Position numbers and translations under genes: made by a program
Shown here: one piece after another, positions 52,593-61,885 of the stretch
Layout: each line of letters starts with the position of its first letter
Numbering within the stretch: the stretch's first letter is position 1
Origin: Gammaproteobacteria bacterium
GTDB lineage: Bacteria; Pseudomonadota; Gammaproteobacteria; Burkholderiales; Rhodocyclaceae
Direction of reading: 5' to 3'
Assembly: GCA_018824085.1 (NCBI GenBank)
Contig: JAHJHI010000028.1
Location: 1 to 64,000, forward strand
Length of the DNA: 64,000 bases
The notes under the pieces: generated by a model
Databases searched by the model: none
Told to the model about the DNA's origin: nothing
The model's input: the letters and a program-made list of their open reading frames with translations, nothing else

Positions 52593-54938
52593 ATGTTCAC
52601 CTGCAAGAAAATGATGTCCGCGCTGATCGCGGCCGGGATGGCTTCGCTGGCTGTCGCAGCGCCGACGACGTCCAGTTTCGGTGTGGTCGTGCTGCCCGAC
52701 ACCCAGTTCTATTCGCGCTACGCGACGTCCGCCGAGGGCAGCCAGTTCATGAATCGCTACGGCAGCGAGCCCTATCTCGCGCAGACGCAGTGGCTGGCCG
52801 ACAACGCCAAGACGATGGGCATCCCGTTCGTCATCCACGTGGGTGACGTCGTCGACCAGCAGAACAAGAGTGCGCAGTGGTCGGTGGCAGATGCCGCGAT
52901 GAAGGTGCTGGAAAGTGCCAAGGTGCCGTACTCGGTGCTCGCCGGCAACCACGACGTCATCAATGGCTGCAGCTACAACGGCAGCCAGTCCGACTGTACC
53001 GACGCGCAGCGCAATCTCGCCAGCGAGCCCTACCTGAAGTGGTTCACCCCGGCGCGCGCGCAGCAGCAGAGTACCTTCGGCGGACGCGACGCAAGCGGCT
53101 TCCACGAGTACCACGTGTTCGAGGCGCAGGGCCAGAAGTTCATGGTGCTGTCGCTGTCCTGGCGCGTGTCGGATGCCGGTATCGCATGGGCACGAGACGT
53201 CATTGCGGCGAATCCGACGACGCCGGTCATCGTGTCGCTGCATGAGTTCCTCGCGATCGACAGCGATGGAAAATCAGGGCGCGAGACGCCGTTCAGCAAC
53301 ATGCTGTGGGAGCGCCTGATCCGCGACAACGACCAGATCTTCATGGTGGTGAGCGGCCACAACCACGGTTCCGCACGCCTGACCCGCACCAACGACTACG
53401 GCCACCCGGTCGAGGAGTTCGTCGTCGACTACCAGATGGCGTATCAGGGCGGCAACGGCTACATGCGCCTGTTCGAATTCGACCTCGGCGCCAACCAGAT
53501 CAAGGCCTTGTCCTTCTCGCCCTGGGTGCCGCAGAAGCCGTCGGACTCGCTGAACCAGTTCGACGTCGCGGTCATGACCGACGCCAACAACGAATTCGTC
53601 GTGGAGATGAACTTCACCGACCGGTTCGCCGGCTTCAACCCGGATTTCAGCGCCGGCCAGCCGAACCGCGAACAGGCACTGGTGGAGGCGGTGCGCACGT
53701 CGATTCTGGAAAATTACGACGACATCGAGCCGGTTGATCCGGTGCTGCCGTTCGACACCGAGGACTATCCGCACGCCGCGGGCACGCTCGCGCACTGGCG
53801 CTTCACCGGCGGTGCGCACGGCAGCGCCGTGGCTGACGGCGGTGTCGTCGCGGACCGTTCGGGTTCGGGCAATCCGGTCGTCCGGGCGCCGCTCGTCAAT
53901 GGCGCGCTGGCCGAGGACCTCGTGTGGTCGGGCGACCGCCATGCCCTGTCGGCGGCCGACGGCAGCGCGTGCTTCCTCGCCAATTCGAAGCACGGTGTGC
54001 GCGAGAGCTACTTCCAGACGATCGCCGATGCGCCGATCAACGCTGACACCTTGTCCAGCGGCTACACGGTCGAGGCAGTGGTGAAGATCCACAAGGACTG
54101 GACGCCGGGCAACAACGCGTGGATGAACGTCCTCACGCGCGACGGCAACCGCGGCGATGTGCCGGGCTACTCGGGCGGTGATCCGGAAAGCACGCCGCTG
54201 CTGTTCGCGGTGTCCAGCCTGCGCGAGTTCCAGTGGGAACCGACGTACGCCACGCCGAACGGCCACTCGGCCAAGTCCGTTTGGTCCGGCGAAATCATGG
54301 CCGACACCTGGCAGCACGTGGCCATCGTGAATGACCCGGTCACGCACGACACCACGATGTACGTCGCCGGCGCGCCGGTGCTGCGCAATGTGCAGAACGC
54401 GCCGGGCATCGCGACGCTGGGTCTGCCCTGGGTGGTCGGTGCCGGTCTGTGGGAGAGCACGCGTACCGACGGCTTCTTCGGCTGCATCAGCGAAGTGCGC
54501 ATCAGCAACCGCGCGTTGGCGCCGTCCGAATGGCTGACGGCCCGCAAGACGCGCGTCATCGGCAGCGGCAGTCGCCAGAATCTCGTCGGCACGGCCGGTG
54601 ACGACCTGATCACAGGCAACGTCGGCGCGGATGTGCTGACCGGCGGCGACGGCGCGGACACCTTCGTGTTCCGCTCGCTGCGCGACGGCACGGACACGAT
54701 CACCGACTTCGCGCCCGGCGAGGACAAGCTGAACCTGCACGGCGTGCTGGCTTCCGTGGGCTACGAGGGCGGCGATCCGCTGGCCGACGGGCATGTGCGC
54801 GTGCTCGACAGCGGCAGCGGTGCAGTGGTGCAGATCGATGCCGACGGCAGCGCCGGTGTGGGCGCGGCACGCACGCTCATCGTGCTGCGCGGCCTCACGG
54901 CGCAGCAGGTGTCCGCCGCCGGCAATTTCCTGTTCTGA
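52593..54938 (+). CDS. Secreted metallophosphoesterase with LamG-like domain and RTX tail
   Basis: 781 residues. A Sec-like N-terminal sequence covers about 1-24. The calcineurin-type phosphoesterase domain runs from about 28 to 290, with metal motifs 'VLPDTQFYS', 'HVGDVVDQQ', 'LAGNHDVI', 'VSLHEF' and 'VVSGHNHGS'. A LamG/concanavalin-like domain is at about 400-645 ('ALAPSEW' at its end). The C-terminus (about 660-781) has RTX-type Gly/Asp repeats, 'GTAGDDLITGNVGADVLTGG', and the 'TDTITDFAPGEDKLNL' ending common to type I secretion substrates. A phosphodiesterase or nuclease acting on an extracellular polymer is possible. Carrying both an N-terminal signal and an RTX end is unusual. Confidence 0.88.
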   Translation: MFTCKKMMSALIAAGMASLAVAAPTTSSFGVVVLPDTQFYSRYATSAEGSQFMNRYGSEPYLAQTQWLADNAKTMGIPFVIHVGDVVDQQNKSAQWSVADAAMKVLESAKVPYSVLAGNHDVINGCSYNGSQSDCTDAQRNLASEPYLKWFTPARAQQQSTFGGRDASGFHEYHVFEAQGQKFMVLSLSWRVSDAGIAWARDVIAANPTTPVIVSLHEFLAIDSDGKSGRETPFSNMLWERLIRDNDQIFMVVSGHNHGSARLTRTNDYGHPVEEFVVDYQMAYQGGNGYMRLFEFDLGANQIKALSFSPWVPQKPSDSLNQFDVAVMTDANNEFVVEMNFTDRFAGFNPDFSAGQPNREQALVEAVRTSILENYDDIEPVDPVLPFDTEDYPHAAGTLAHWRFTGGAHGSAVADGGVVADRSGSGNPVVRAPLVNGALAEDLVWSGDRHALSAADGSACFLANSKHGVRESYFQTIADAPINADTLSSGYTVEAVVKIHKDWTPGNNAWMNVLTRDGNRGDVPGYSGGDPESTPLLFAVSSLREFQWEPTYATPNGHSAKSVWSGEIMADTWQHVAIVNDPVTHDTTMYVAGAPVLRNVQNAPGIATLGLPWVVGAGLWESTRTDGFFGCISEVRISNRALAPSEWLTARKTRVIGSGSRQNLVGTAGDDLITGNVGADVLTGGDGADTFVFRSLRDGTDTITDFAPGEDKLNLHGVLASVGYEGGDPLADGHVRVLDSGSGAVVQIDADGSAGVGAARTLIVLRGLTAQQVSAAGNFLF

Positions 54939-54967
54939 AGCCACTCATTCCATAGACCAAGGAATCC

Positions 54968-55672
54968 ATGATGATCACCCGTCATACCCTGAGCGCACTG
55001 GCGCTCGCGCTGTGCTCCGCCGGCGCCTCGGCCGCCTTCTCCGACGACTTCACGTCCGGGCTGTCGGGCTGGACCGCAGGTGGCGACGTCGTTGCCGCCG
55101 GCGGTGTCGCCGTGCTGACGACCGCGAGCGCCACCTTCGAAGACGACATCGGCGAGTCGCTCAACCTGTCCGGCACCGACCCGCTCATCGTTGGTGATGC
55201 AGGCGGTCTGGAAGACTTCGCCGGCGTGGCGATCGGCTCGCTCGATCCCGACATCGAAGCCAATGCTACGGAAGGTTCGGCACTGCGCCGCAGCTTCGCG
55301 GTGCAGGCCGGCGAACGTTTCAGCTTCGACTGGAATCTGGCCACGCTGGACACCGCCCCCGGCCTGGCGAAGGACTACGCCTTCGTCGTCATCGAGGGCC
55401 AGCGCTTCGACCTGGGCCGTGCGGCCGACGCGCAGCAGGCCGCCGCGTCGCCGTATGCGGCGCAGACCGGCTGGATGCACTTCGAGTACGTGTTCGCACA
55501 AGCCGGCAACGTGAACATCGCCTTCGGCGTGGTCGACGTGACCGACTACTCCGTCAGTTCGCGACTGTCGCTCGACAACGTGTCGATCAGCGCCGTACCG
55601 GAGCCGCACGCGTATGCGCTGCTGCTGGCCGGCCTCGGGCTGGCCGGATTCGCCGCGCGTCGCCGCGCCTGA
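54968..55672 (+). CDS. PEP-CTERM sorting domain protein
   Basis: Exported protein of 234 residues. A signal peptide covers about 1-23, a beta-rich body follows, and the C-terminus has the tripartite sorting signal: 'VPEP', a hydrophobic helix (LLLAGLGLAGFA) and a basic tail (ARRRA). Such proteins are processed by the EpsH/XrtA exosortase and associate with exopolysaccharide. The gene is 29 bases after the phosphoesterase gene, so they may be co-transcribed, and it ends in a strong terminator. Confidence 0.93.
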   Translation: MMITRHTLSALALALCSAGASAAFSDDFTSGLSGWTAGGDVVAAGGVAVLTTASATFEDDIGESLNLSGTDPLIVGDAGGLEDFAGVAIGSLDPDIEANATEGSALRRSFAVQAGERFSFDWNLATLDTAPGLAKDYAFVVIEGQRFDLGRAADAQQAAASPYAAQTGWMHFEYVFAQAGNVNIAFGVVDVTDYSVSSRLSLDNVSISAVPEPHAYALLLAGLGLAGFAARRRA

Positions 55673-55698
55673 TCGGGGGCGATCCGCCGGCAATGAAA

Positions 55699-55728
55699 AC
55701 GGGGCGCCTCCGGGCGCCCCGTTTTTTC
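55699..55728 (+). terminator. Rho-independent terminator of the PEP-CTERM gene
   Basis: ACGGGGCGCC pairs perfectly with GGCGCCCCGT around a 4-base loop and runs into six T. Confidence 0.96.
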
Positions 55729-55804
55729 GTTCCGGGCCATGATTCCGTGATGTGCTTCATGGCGGGGCGCCGGGCCGCAGCGCCGCATGAAGCGTCGTTT
55801 TCGG

Positions 55805-55820
55805 CGAGACGCCCGTCTCG
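55805..55820. promoter_or_regulatory. Palindrome upstream of the membrane-protein gene
   Basis: CGAGACG-CC-CGTCTCG, arms of 7 with a 2-base centre, 116 bases before the next start codon. It could be an operator; nothing further identifies it. Confidence 0.3.
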
Positions 55821-55936
55821 TTCGCGCTCCGTGCTAACGTCGCGCTCGCGCCATCCTGACGGGCGGCGTTCCCACGGCCGGCCGCAACCGGTCGCGACCC
55901 TTTCATCACCACTGAATCCCGAGCCTTGCATACCCG

Positions 55937-56359
55937 ATGACCCAGTCCGATCCGAGCGCGCTCCACCTCGAGTGGCGCACCCTGCAGCACGATCACGAAG
56001 GCCATGAAAAAGTCGCGTTCGCCTGCAAGCTTCTTGCCGTCGTGCTGACCGCACAGTTCACCTTCTTCGCGCTTCCGCTCGTGCTGACGGTGCCGCTGCT
56101 GTTGTGCGTGTGGGTGGTCGAAGCGATGGTGCGCACCGTGCAGGGGCGGCTCGGCGCGCGCATCGCGCGCCTGGAACAGCTGATCGCCGATGGCGCGCCG
56201 GACAGTGCGGCCGGGCAGCTGCACAGCGAATGGCTGGCCGGCCGCTCCGGTGCGCTGCGCCTGTTGCGCGAGTACGGCGCGAGCGCGCTCAAGCCGACGG
56301 TGATCTTTCCCTATCCGGTGCTGCTCGTGCTGCTGGCCTGGCTCGCGATGCCCGCCTGA
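55937..56359 (+). CDS. Hypothetical small membrane protein
   Basis: 140 residues with three hydrophobic segments at about 26-45, 46-62 and a C-terminal one at about 120-138. The loop between them is charged. I do not recognise the family. Its last 49 bases overlap the end of the opposite-strand gene at 56311-57240. Reading frame and start are reasonable, but codon bias alone supports it. Confidence 0.6.
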   Translation: MTQSDPSALHLEWRTLQHDHEGHEKVAFACKLLAVVLTAQFTFFALPLVLTVPLLLCVWVVEAMVRTVQGRLGARIARLEQLIADGAPDSAAGQLHSEWLAGRSGALRLLREYGASALKPTVIFPYPVLLVLLAWLAMPA

Positions 56360-57240
56360 CGCGCCTGGACGGCGCGCCAGCGAAAGGGTGCGGCCAGCTG
56401 GCCGGTGTAGCTGTCGGGCATGTGCTCGCGGATGCCGATGTCGCGTGGCGGATGGCGGTCGCGCGGCCGGTACCAGGTGCCGAACAGCTGGTCCCACAAC
56501 ACCAGGTTCTCGCCGTAGTTGGTGTTGCCTTCGGGCAGCACGGGCGAATGGTGCCAGCGGTGCAGCGCGGGCGTGTTGAACAGATGGTCGAGCGCTCCGG
56601 TGCGCATCTGCACATTGCAGTGCGTGAGCAGGCCGATGAAGGCCGTGACGGCGCTGACCCAGGTGAGCACGCCATCCGGCGCGCCGGCCAGCAACAGCGG
56701 CGGCAGGCCGAGCGCGGTGCTGCGCAGCGTGTCGACCAGATGGAAGCGGCCGGTGTTGAAGAACCACAGTCGCGTCACGCTGTGATGCACGGCGTGGAAG
56801 GGCCACATCGGCGCCCATTCGTGCGACACGCGGTGCGCCCAGTAGAAGCCGGCTTCGGCGAGTGCCAGCCCGAGCAGCACCTGCGCGGCCGTCGGCCAGT
56901 GCGTTGGCCACAGTTCGGGCCACAGCCGCAGCGCGTCGAACCAGCCCTGCTGCGTGCCGGCGACGACGACGTAATAGGCGGCCGCCTTCGAAACGGCGGT
57001 GTGCAGCAGGTCGGGCAGCATCTGGCCGTCGTTGCGCAGCCAGGCCGCTTCATGCGGCCAGCGCCGCTCCAGGCGCCACAGCGAAACGGCGAGCAGTGCG
57101 TACGAGATGCCGAACGCAAGCGGGCCGTGTCCGTGCGCCATGCCGAGCGCGGTGGCGGCAACGCAGGCGAGGAGCAGGCCGGGCCAGAGCAGCGCGGCGG
57201 TCAGGCGGGCGGGCGGGTGAGCGAGCGGGGCGGCGGTCAT
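56311..57240 (-). CDS. Sterol desaturase/fatty-acid hydroxylase family protein
   Basis: Integral-membrane di-iron oxygenase family, 309 residues. The His clusters are present: 'HRVSHE' (HxxxH), 'HAVHHS' (HxxHH), a single His in 'LLTHCNV', and 'HRWHHS' (HxxHH). Four or five membrane helices surround them. The substrate (sterol-like lipid, fatty acid or carotenoid) cannot be read from sequence. Converges with the small membrane protein gene. Confidence 0.9.
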   Translation of the reverse strand: MTAAPLAHPPARLTAALLWPGLLLACVAATALGMAHGHGPLAFGISYALLAVSLWRLERRWPHEAAWLRNDGQMLPDLLHTAVSKAAAYYVVVAGTQQGWFDALRLWPELWPTHWPTAAQVLLGLALAEAGFYWAHRVSHEWAPMWPFHAVHHSVTRLWFFNTGRFHLVDTLRSTALGLPPLLLAGAPDGVLTWVSAVTAFIGLLTHCNVQMRTGALDHLFNTPALHRWHHSPVLPEGNTNYGENLVLWDQLFGTWYRPRDRHPPRDIGIREHMPDSYTGQLAAPFRWRAVQARQAGIASQASSTSSTG

Positions 57241-57343
57241 GTCGAGGCGCAGCGTACGAAGCGGGTGTGACGCTTGCGTGACGGCATGGCGACAACTGCC
57301 GTCACGCCACCGCGCGAGTGCGCCGCGCGGGCGCCGCCCGGCG

Positions 57344-58531
57344 TCAGTTCCGGGCGGGTGACAGTGCTGCGGCGATGCGCTCCAGCGCGCTGCGTACGAC
57401 GGCGCGCGGTGCGCCGATGTTGAGCCGCATGTGGCCGCTGCCGCCGGTGCCGAAACTGATGCCGGGGTTCATGCCGACGCGCGCCTCGCGCACGAAGAAG
57501 TCGCGCAGGCGCGCGTCGTCCAGACCGAGTGCGCGGCAGTCCAGCCACAGCAGGTAGGTGCCCTGGGCGCGCACGACGCGGATGCCGGGCAGATGTTCGT
57601 GCGCGAAGGCCATGACCTTGTCTCGCGTGCCGGCGACGTACTGCATCAGCGCGTCCAGCCAGGGGGCGCCGCCGCGATAGGCCGCTTCGAAGGCGGCGAT
57701 GCTGAACGGATTGCCGTTGCCGACATGCAGGCGCGCGAATACGTGTTCGATCGCGCTGCGCTCGCGCTGCTCGGCGACCAGCGCCGACAGGCCGAGGCCG
57801 GGTACGTTGAAGGTCTTGCTCGGCGCCACCGCGGTGACGATGCGGTCGCCGTGCTGCGCCAGCGTGGCGAGCGCGATGTGCTGCTCTCCCGGATGGATGA
57901 GGTCGGCGTGGATTTCGTCGGACAGTACGACCAGCCCGTGGCGGCGCGCAACGTCCAGCACGCCGTCGAGTTCTTCACGCGTCCATACGCGCCCGACCGG
58001 ATTGTGCGGCGAGCACAGCAGCAGCAGCTTGGCGCCCGCCGCCGCACACTTTTCAAGGTGTGCCAGATCCATGGTGTAGCCGCCATCGTGCTCGACCAGC
58101 GGGTTTTCGATCAACTGGCGTGCGCTGTCGCGTATCGCGCCGAAGAAGGGCGGATACACCGGCGGCTGCACGATGACGCCTTCGCCCGGCGCGGTGAAGG
58201 CCTGCACCGCCGCGTACAGCGTGGGCACGACGCCGGGGCACATGGATACGGCATCGCGCGCCACGCGCCAGCCGTGGCGCTCGGCGAGCCAGCCGGTGAG
58301 GGCGTCGGTCGCGCTGTCCGGGCAGAGCGTGTAGCCGTACACCGGATGCGCGGCGCGCGCGGCGAGCGCGTCGAGCACGGCCGGCGGCGCGGCGAAATCC
58401 ATGTCGGCGACCCACAGCGGCAGCACGTCGTCGCTGCCGAACACCGCCTTGCGCCCGTCGTACTTGACGCTGGCCGTGTGTTCGCGGTCGATGATGCGGT
58501 CGAAGTCGAACGCGTGCGCCGCCGGACTCAA
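57344..58531 (-). CDS. PLP-dependent C-S beta-lyase, probable OvoB
   Basis: MalY/PatB-type aminotransferase fold, 395 residues from a TTG at 58531. That codon overlaps the stop of the gene upstream (TTGA) and has GGGAG 8 bases before it; a TTG at 58546 is the alternative. The PLP Lys is at about 239 in 'VAPSKTFNVPGLG'; 'SPHNPVG' and 'LSDEIHADL' hold the ring and phosphate. By sequence it could be a cystathionine beta-lyase. But coupling to the OvoA gene argues that it is OvoB, the lyase that splits the 5-histidylcysteine sulfoxide made by OvoA to 5-thiohistidine. Confidence 0.82.
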   Translation of the reverse strand: MSPAAHAFDFDRIIDREHTASVKYDGRKAVFGSDDVLPLWVADMDFAAPPAVLDALAARAAHPVYGYTLCPDSATDALTGWLAERHGWRVARDAVSMCPGVVPTLYAAVQAFTAPGEGVIVQPPVYPPFFGAIRDSARQLIENPLVEHDGGYTMDLAHLEKCAAAGAKLLLLCSPHNPVGRVWTREELDGVLDVARRHGLVVLSDEIHADLIHPGEQHIALATLAQHGDRIVTAVAPSKTFNVPGLGLSALVAEQRERSAIEHVFARLHVGNGNPFSIAAFEAAYRGGAPWLDALMQYVAGTRDKVMAFAHEHLPGIRVVRAQGTYLLWLDCRALGLDDARLRDFFVREARVGMNPGISFGTGGSGHMRLNIGAPRAVVRSALERIAAALSPARN

Positions 58532-60648
58532 TCGATGCGCTCCCAAAGCGTCGCTTCGGCCAGCGTGTGCTGGTGCTTGCGGCGGGTTTCACGGATGACG
58601 AACGGCACGTCCTGCGCCGGGCGCATCAGCCGGAAGTGCTTGCCCAACAGCGCCTTCAGGCCGTCCAGCGTGGTCCAGCTCTCGCCGTCCTTCTTGAAAC
58701 CGCCGAGCCAGTCCTTGCGTCGCGTGTGTTCTTCCAGCCATGTGTAGGGCGAGGTGATCATCAGCACGCCACCCGGATTGAGCCGTTCATGCACGCTGCC
58801 CAGAAAGGCCGCCGGGTCGTACAGGCGATCGATCAGGTTGGCGGCGAGAATGAAGTCATAGCCGCTGAGCACCGGCTTCAGGTTGCAGGCGTCGCCCTGC
58901 AGGAAATCGACCTTGCCGCGTACGTCGTCGAGTCCGAGGTCGGCCAGGCGGCGCGTCTTGTACGACACCAGCTCGCCTTCATCGACCAGCGTGTAGCGCA
59001 GTTCGCCGCGTTCGGCCATGTGCACGCCGGCATTGATGAAGCGCGCCGAGAAATCGACACCGGTGACGTGGTCGAAGTGGCGCGCCAGTTCGAACGTCGA
59101 GCGTCCCGTGGCGCAGCCGAGGTCGAGTGCGCGTCGCGCCGGCCGGTCGCCCATCGCGTCGATGGCGATGCCCGCCAGCGCCTTCGGGAAACTGGCGACG
59201 CCGAAGTACTCGTCGCCGTAGTGGAATTCGGCGTACTCGGACAATTGCCGGTCGCTTTCGTAATAGACGTTCGGCGCCTCGGCCGGTGCATCGCTCACCA
59301 CGTATCGGAACCCCGCATGCTGGAAGAAATGGCGGCGGAAGGCATAGCGCGATGCGCGCGTGCTTTCGTTGCCGCAGGAAATCCACGCACCACCCTTGAT
59401 CAGGTTGTGACGGCCGTCGAAGGTCGGCGTGGAGAAGTCGTCGTAGATGCCGTGCACGTCGAAACCGTCGAACGGGTAGATGGGCGTTTCCGTCCATTGC
59501 CACACGTTGCCGACGACGTCGAAGAAATCGCCGTGCGGAAAACGGTCGACCGGACAGGACGATGCCCAGTGATCGAGGTGCAGGTTGGCGCGCGCCGGCC
59601 CGTCGGCCGGCACTTCGCGGACGCCGGCCTCGTCGTACAGGCGGTACCACTCGTCTTCGGTCGGCAGGCGCACGGTCTGGCCGGTGCACGCAGCCTTCCA
59701 GTTGCAGAAGGCCCTGGCTTCGTGGCAGTTGGTTTCGACCGGCCAGTTCCACGGCATCGGCACTTCTTCCAGCATCAGGCGCAGGTGCCAGCCGCCGTCG
59801 CGGCGCACCCAGAATTCCGGATGGCCGATGTCGCGGAAATTGCGCCAGCCCAGGCCTTCCTCTTCCCACCATGCGTCAGTCGTGTAGCCACCGTCCTCGA
59901 CGAAGGCGAGGTATTCGGCGTTGCTGACGACGAAGCGGCTGGCCCGGAATGCCGCCACCGCGACTTCACGCGTCGCGTATTCGTTGTCCCAGCCGTAGCG
60001 CGGGTCGCTGCGCGGCTTGCCGAGCCGGGCGAGGCCGGCGGGAACGTCCTGCAGCGCATTCCGCGGCGCCTCGCCGGCTTCGCGGCAGGGTTCCCAGGCC
60101 GGGTGGCGGCGCACGAATTCGAGCGGGCTCTGGCGGATCAGCACGGATGAAGTTTCCAGATGGATGCGCTCGTGCTCGATGCTCATGATGATGGCCCACC
60201 ACGGGTTGTCCCAGTCGACGGGCAGCGCGAGCGGCGCGTCGTGGATGACACGGTCGACCGCCTTGCGGACCGCATTGCGGTAGGCGCGTACTTCGCTCAC
60301 CTGCGGCCAGTCGTAGTTCGCGTCGTCCAGGTCGTCCCAGCTCATTTCATCGACGCCGACAGCGAACATCGACTCGAAGCGCGGATCGATGCGCTCGGTG
60401 ATGAGGCCGGCCAGCAGCAGCTTGTTCACGAAGAAGGTTGCGGTGTGGCCGAGATAGAAGATCAGCGGATGGCGCAGCGAGATGGGCTTGCGGTAGTAAG
60501 CCTCGTCACACGTGAGCACCTCGAACAGCTGCTCGTAGCGGCTGAAGGTGGCGTGGAAATAGTCGCGCAGCGTACTGCGCATTGCATCGGTGTCCTGACC
60601 GTCCAGCAACGGGGTGCGCAGAAAGAGGGTGGATTCAAGGGCATTCAT
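58528..60648 (-). CDS. ovoA: 5-Histidylcysteine sulfoxide synthase/methyltransferase OvoA
   Basis: First and last steps of ovothiol A synthesis in one protein of 706 residues. A DinB-like domain with the iron ligands His68, His159 and His163 ('SIEHERIHLE') is followed by an FGE-sulfatase-like domain at about 205-455 and a C-terminal SAM methyltransferase with 'LDLGCATG' at about 508-515. The three-domain order is that of OvoA; EgtB lacks the methyltransferase. The start at 60648 is the first in-frame ATG that leaves the conserved N-terminus intact. It reaches the OvoB-like gene with a 4-base overlap. Confidence 0.93.
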   Translation of the reverse strand: MNALESTLFLRTPLLDGQDTDAMRSTLRDYFHATFSRYEQLFEVLTCDEAYYRKPISLRHPLIFYLGHTATFFVNKLLLAGLITERIDPRFESMFAVGVDEMSWDDLDDANYDWPQVSEVRAYRNAVRKAVDRVIHDAPLALPVDWDNPWWAIIMSIEHERIHLETSSVLIRQSPLEFVRRHPAWEPCREAGEAPRNALQDVPAGLARLGKPRSDPRYGWDNEYATREVAVAAFRASRFVVSNAEYLAFVEDGGYTTDAWWEEEGLGWRNFRDIGHPEFWVRRDGGWHLRLMLEEVPMPWNWPVETNCHEARAFCNWKAACTGQTVRLPTEDEWYRLYDEAGVREVPADGPARANLHLDHWASSCPVDRFPHGDFFDVVGNVWQWTETPIYPFDGFDVHGIYDDFSTPTFDGRHNLIKGGAWISCGNESTRASRYAFRRHFFQHAGFRYVVSDAPAEAPNVYYESDRQLSEYAEFHYGDEYFGVASFPKALAGIAIDAMGDRPARRALDLGCATGRSTFELARHFDHVTGVDFSARFINAGVHMAERGELRYTLVDEGELVSYKTRRLADLGLDDVRGKVDFLQGDACNLKPVLSGYDFILAANLIDRLYDPAAFLGSVHERLNPGGVLMITSPYTWLEEHTRRKDWLGGFKKDGESWTTLDGLKALLGKHFRLMRPAQDVPFVIRETRRKHQHTLAEATLWERID

Positions 60649-60811
60649 CTTTTTATGGGTCTCCTGCGGGGTTTTGCGCGTATCCGTCCGGTAATCCTGC
60701 AATCGGGCGCCGCTTCGACGCTGCAAGGGTGCCATGAGTTCAGGTCGCGCGTCTTGATGCAACGCGGTCCACGGAGGGCGGCGACCGTGTCCGGAGGGGC
60801 TGCCAGGCGCC

Positions 60812-61753
60812 TCAGGCACGCGCCGCTTCGCCATGCATGCCGGCCGGCTCCGCCGCGCCGAACGGGCCGTCCGGCCCGGTCAGCGACTGTTTCAGCCAGT
60901 CGATGCAGAGCCGCGTGCGTCGCGGCAACAGTCTGGCGTGCGGATAGACGACGTGCACGGGCCGTGGCGGTGGCTCGAACGCCTCGAGCACGACGCGCAG
61001 GCGGCCGCTGGCCACGAGCGGCGCCACCTGGTACGACAGGAACATGCCGAAGCCGGCGCCGGCCGCACAGGCGTCCACCGCGGGCGCGATGTGGTTGAAC
61101 TCCAGGTTGCCGCCGATCTCCACGGTGACCTTGCGGCCGTCCATGTCGAAGCGCCAGCCGAGCGCTGCCGCGCCGGTGAAACGGATGCAGCGTGCGCCGC
61201 GCAGCGCCTGTGGCTGCGCGGGCGTGCCTGCGCTGTCGAGCAGGGCCGGGCTGGCGACGACGACGCGGCGTATCGTGCCGACGTGCCGGGCAACCAGCGC
61301 CGAGTCGTCGAGCGCGCCGATGCGCACGCCGACATCGATGCCCTCGTCCAGCAGATTCACGACGCGGTCGAACAGCAGCACGCGGCAACGCACGCGCGGG
61401 TGGTGCTGCGCGAAGGCGGTGAGGGCCGGCGCGACGAACATCTGGCCGAACTGCACCGGCGCCGTCACGGTCAGCTGACCCGTCGGCTCGCTCGCACCTT
61501 CCTTCAGCGCCGCTTCGGCGTCCTGCACCGCGGACAGCACATGGCGGCAGCTGTCGAGATAGGCGCGCCCTTCATCGGTCAGTGCGATGCGCCGCGTGGT
61601 GCGGTTGAACAGCCGCACACCCAGATGCTGTTCCAGCGCGGCCAGCGCACGCACGACCGCCGGCAGCGAGGTGTCGAGCGCGCGCGCGGCCGCCGTCAGG
61701 CTGCCCTGGTCGGCGATCTGCACGAAGGTGTGCATGGCCCTGAAAGTATCCAT
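60812..61753 (-). CDS. LysR-family transcriptional regulator
   Basis: 313 residues. The N-terminal winged helix has 'MHTFVQIADQGSLTAAARAL' and 'LFNRTTRRIALTDEGRAYLD', typical of the DsdC/AaeR-like group of LysR proteins. The effector domain runs from about 90 to 300. Divergent from the glutathione S-transferase gene at 61886, with a large nested palindrome between them. It lies upstream of ovoA on the same strand, but 163 bases separate them. Confidence 0.93.
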   Translation of the reverse strand: MDTFRAMHTFVQIADQGSLTAAARALDTSLPAVVRALAALEQHLGVRLFNRTTRRIALTDEGRAYLDSCRHVLSAVQDAEAALKEGASEPTGQLTVTAPVQFGQMFVAPALTAFAQHHPRVRCRVLLFDRVVNLLDEGIDVGVRIGALDDSALVARHVGTIRRVVVASPALLDSAGTPAQPQALRGARCIRFTGAAALGWRFDMDGRKVTVEIGGNLEFNHIAPAVDACAAGAGFGMFLSYQVAPLVASGRLRVVLEAFEPPPRPVHVVYPHARLLPRRTRLCIDWLKQSLTGPDGPFGAAEPAGMHGEAARA

Positions 61754-61764
61754 GCGCCGATATT

Positions 61765-61816
61765 AAACCGGAAATCGCAATAGTCTTGTTGAAATTAGAC
61801 TATTTATTGCCGGTTT
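61765..61816. promoter_or_regulatory. Nested inverted repeats between LysR and GST genes
   Basis: Inner pair AATAGTCT (61779-61786) and AGACTATT (61797-61804), spacer 10. Outer pair AAACCGG (61765-61771) and CCGGTTT (61810-61816). The two pairs are concentric to within one base. This AT-rich site lies 12 bases upstream of the LysR start, the place for autoregulation and activation of the divergent gene. Confidence 0.7.
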
Positions 61817-61885
61817 TGGTGTAGCCATACTGGATTCCGTCGCGTGCCCCGCGGCGCCATCGAACCTACCGACAAAGGATCCGCC

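Noticed and set aside
53274-54944. Long minus-strand frame opposite the phosphoesterase gene
   Set aside because: No motifs, and the opposite strand has an unambiguous multi-domain protein.
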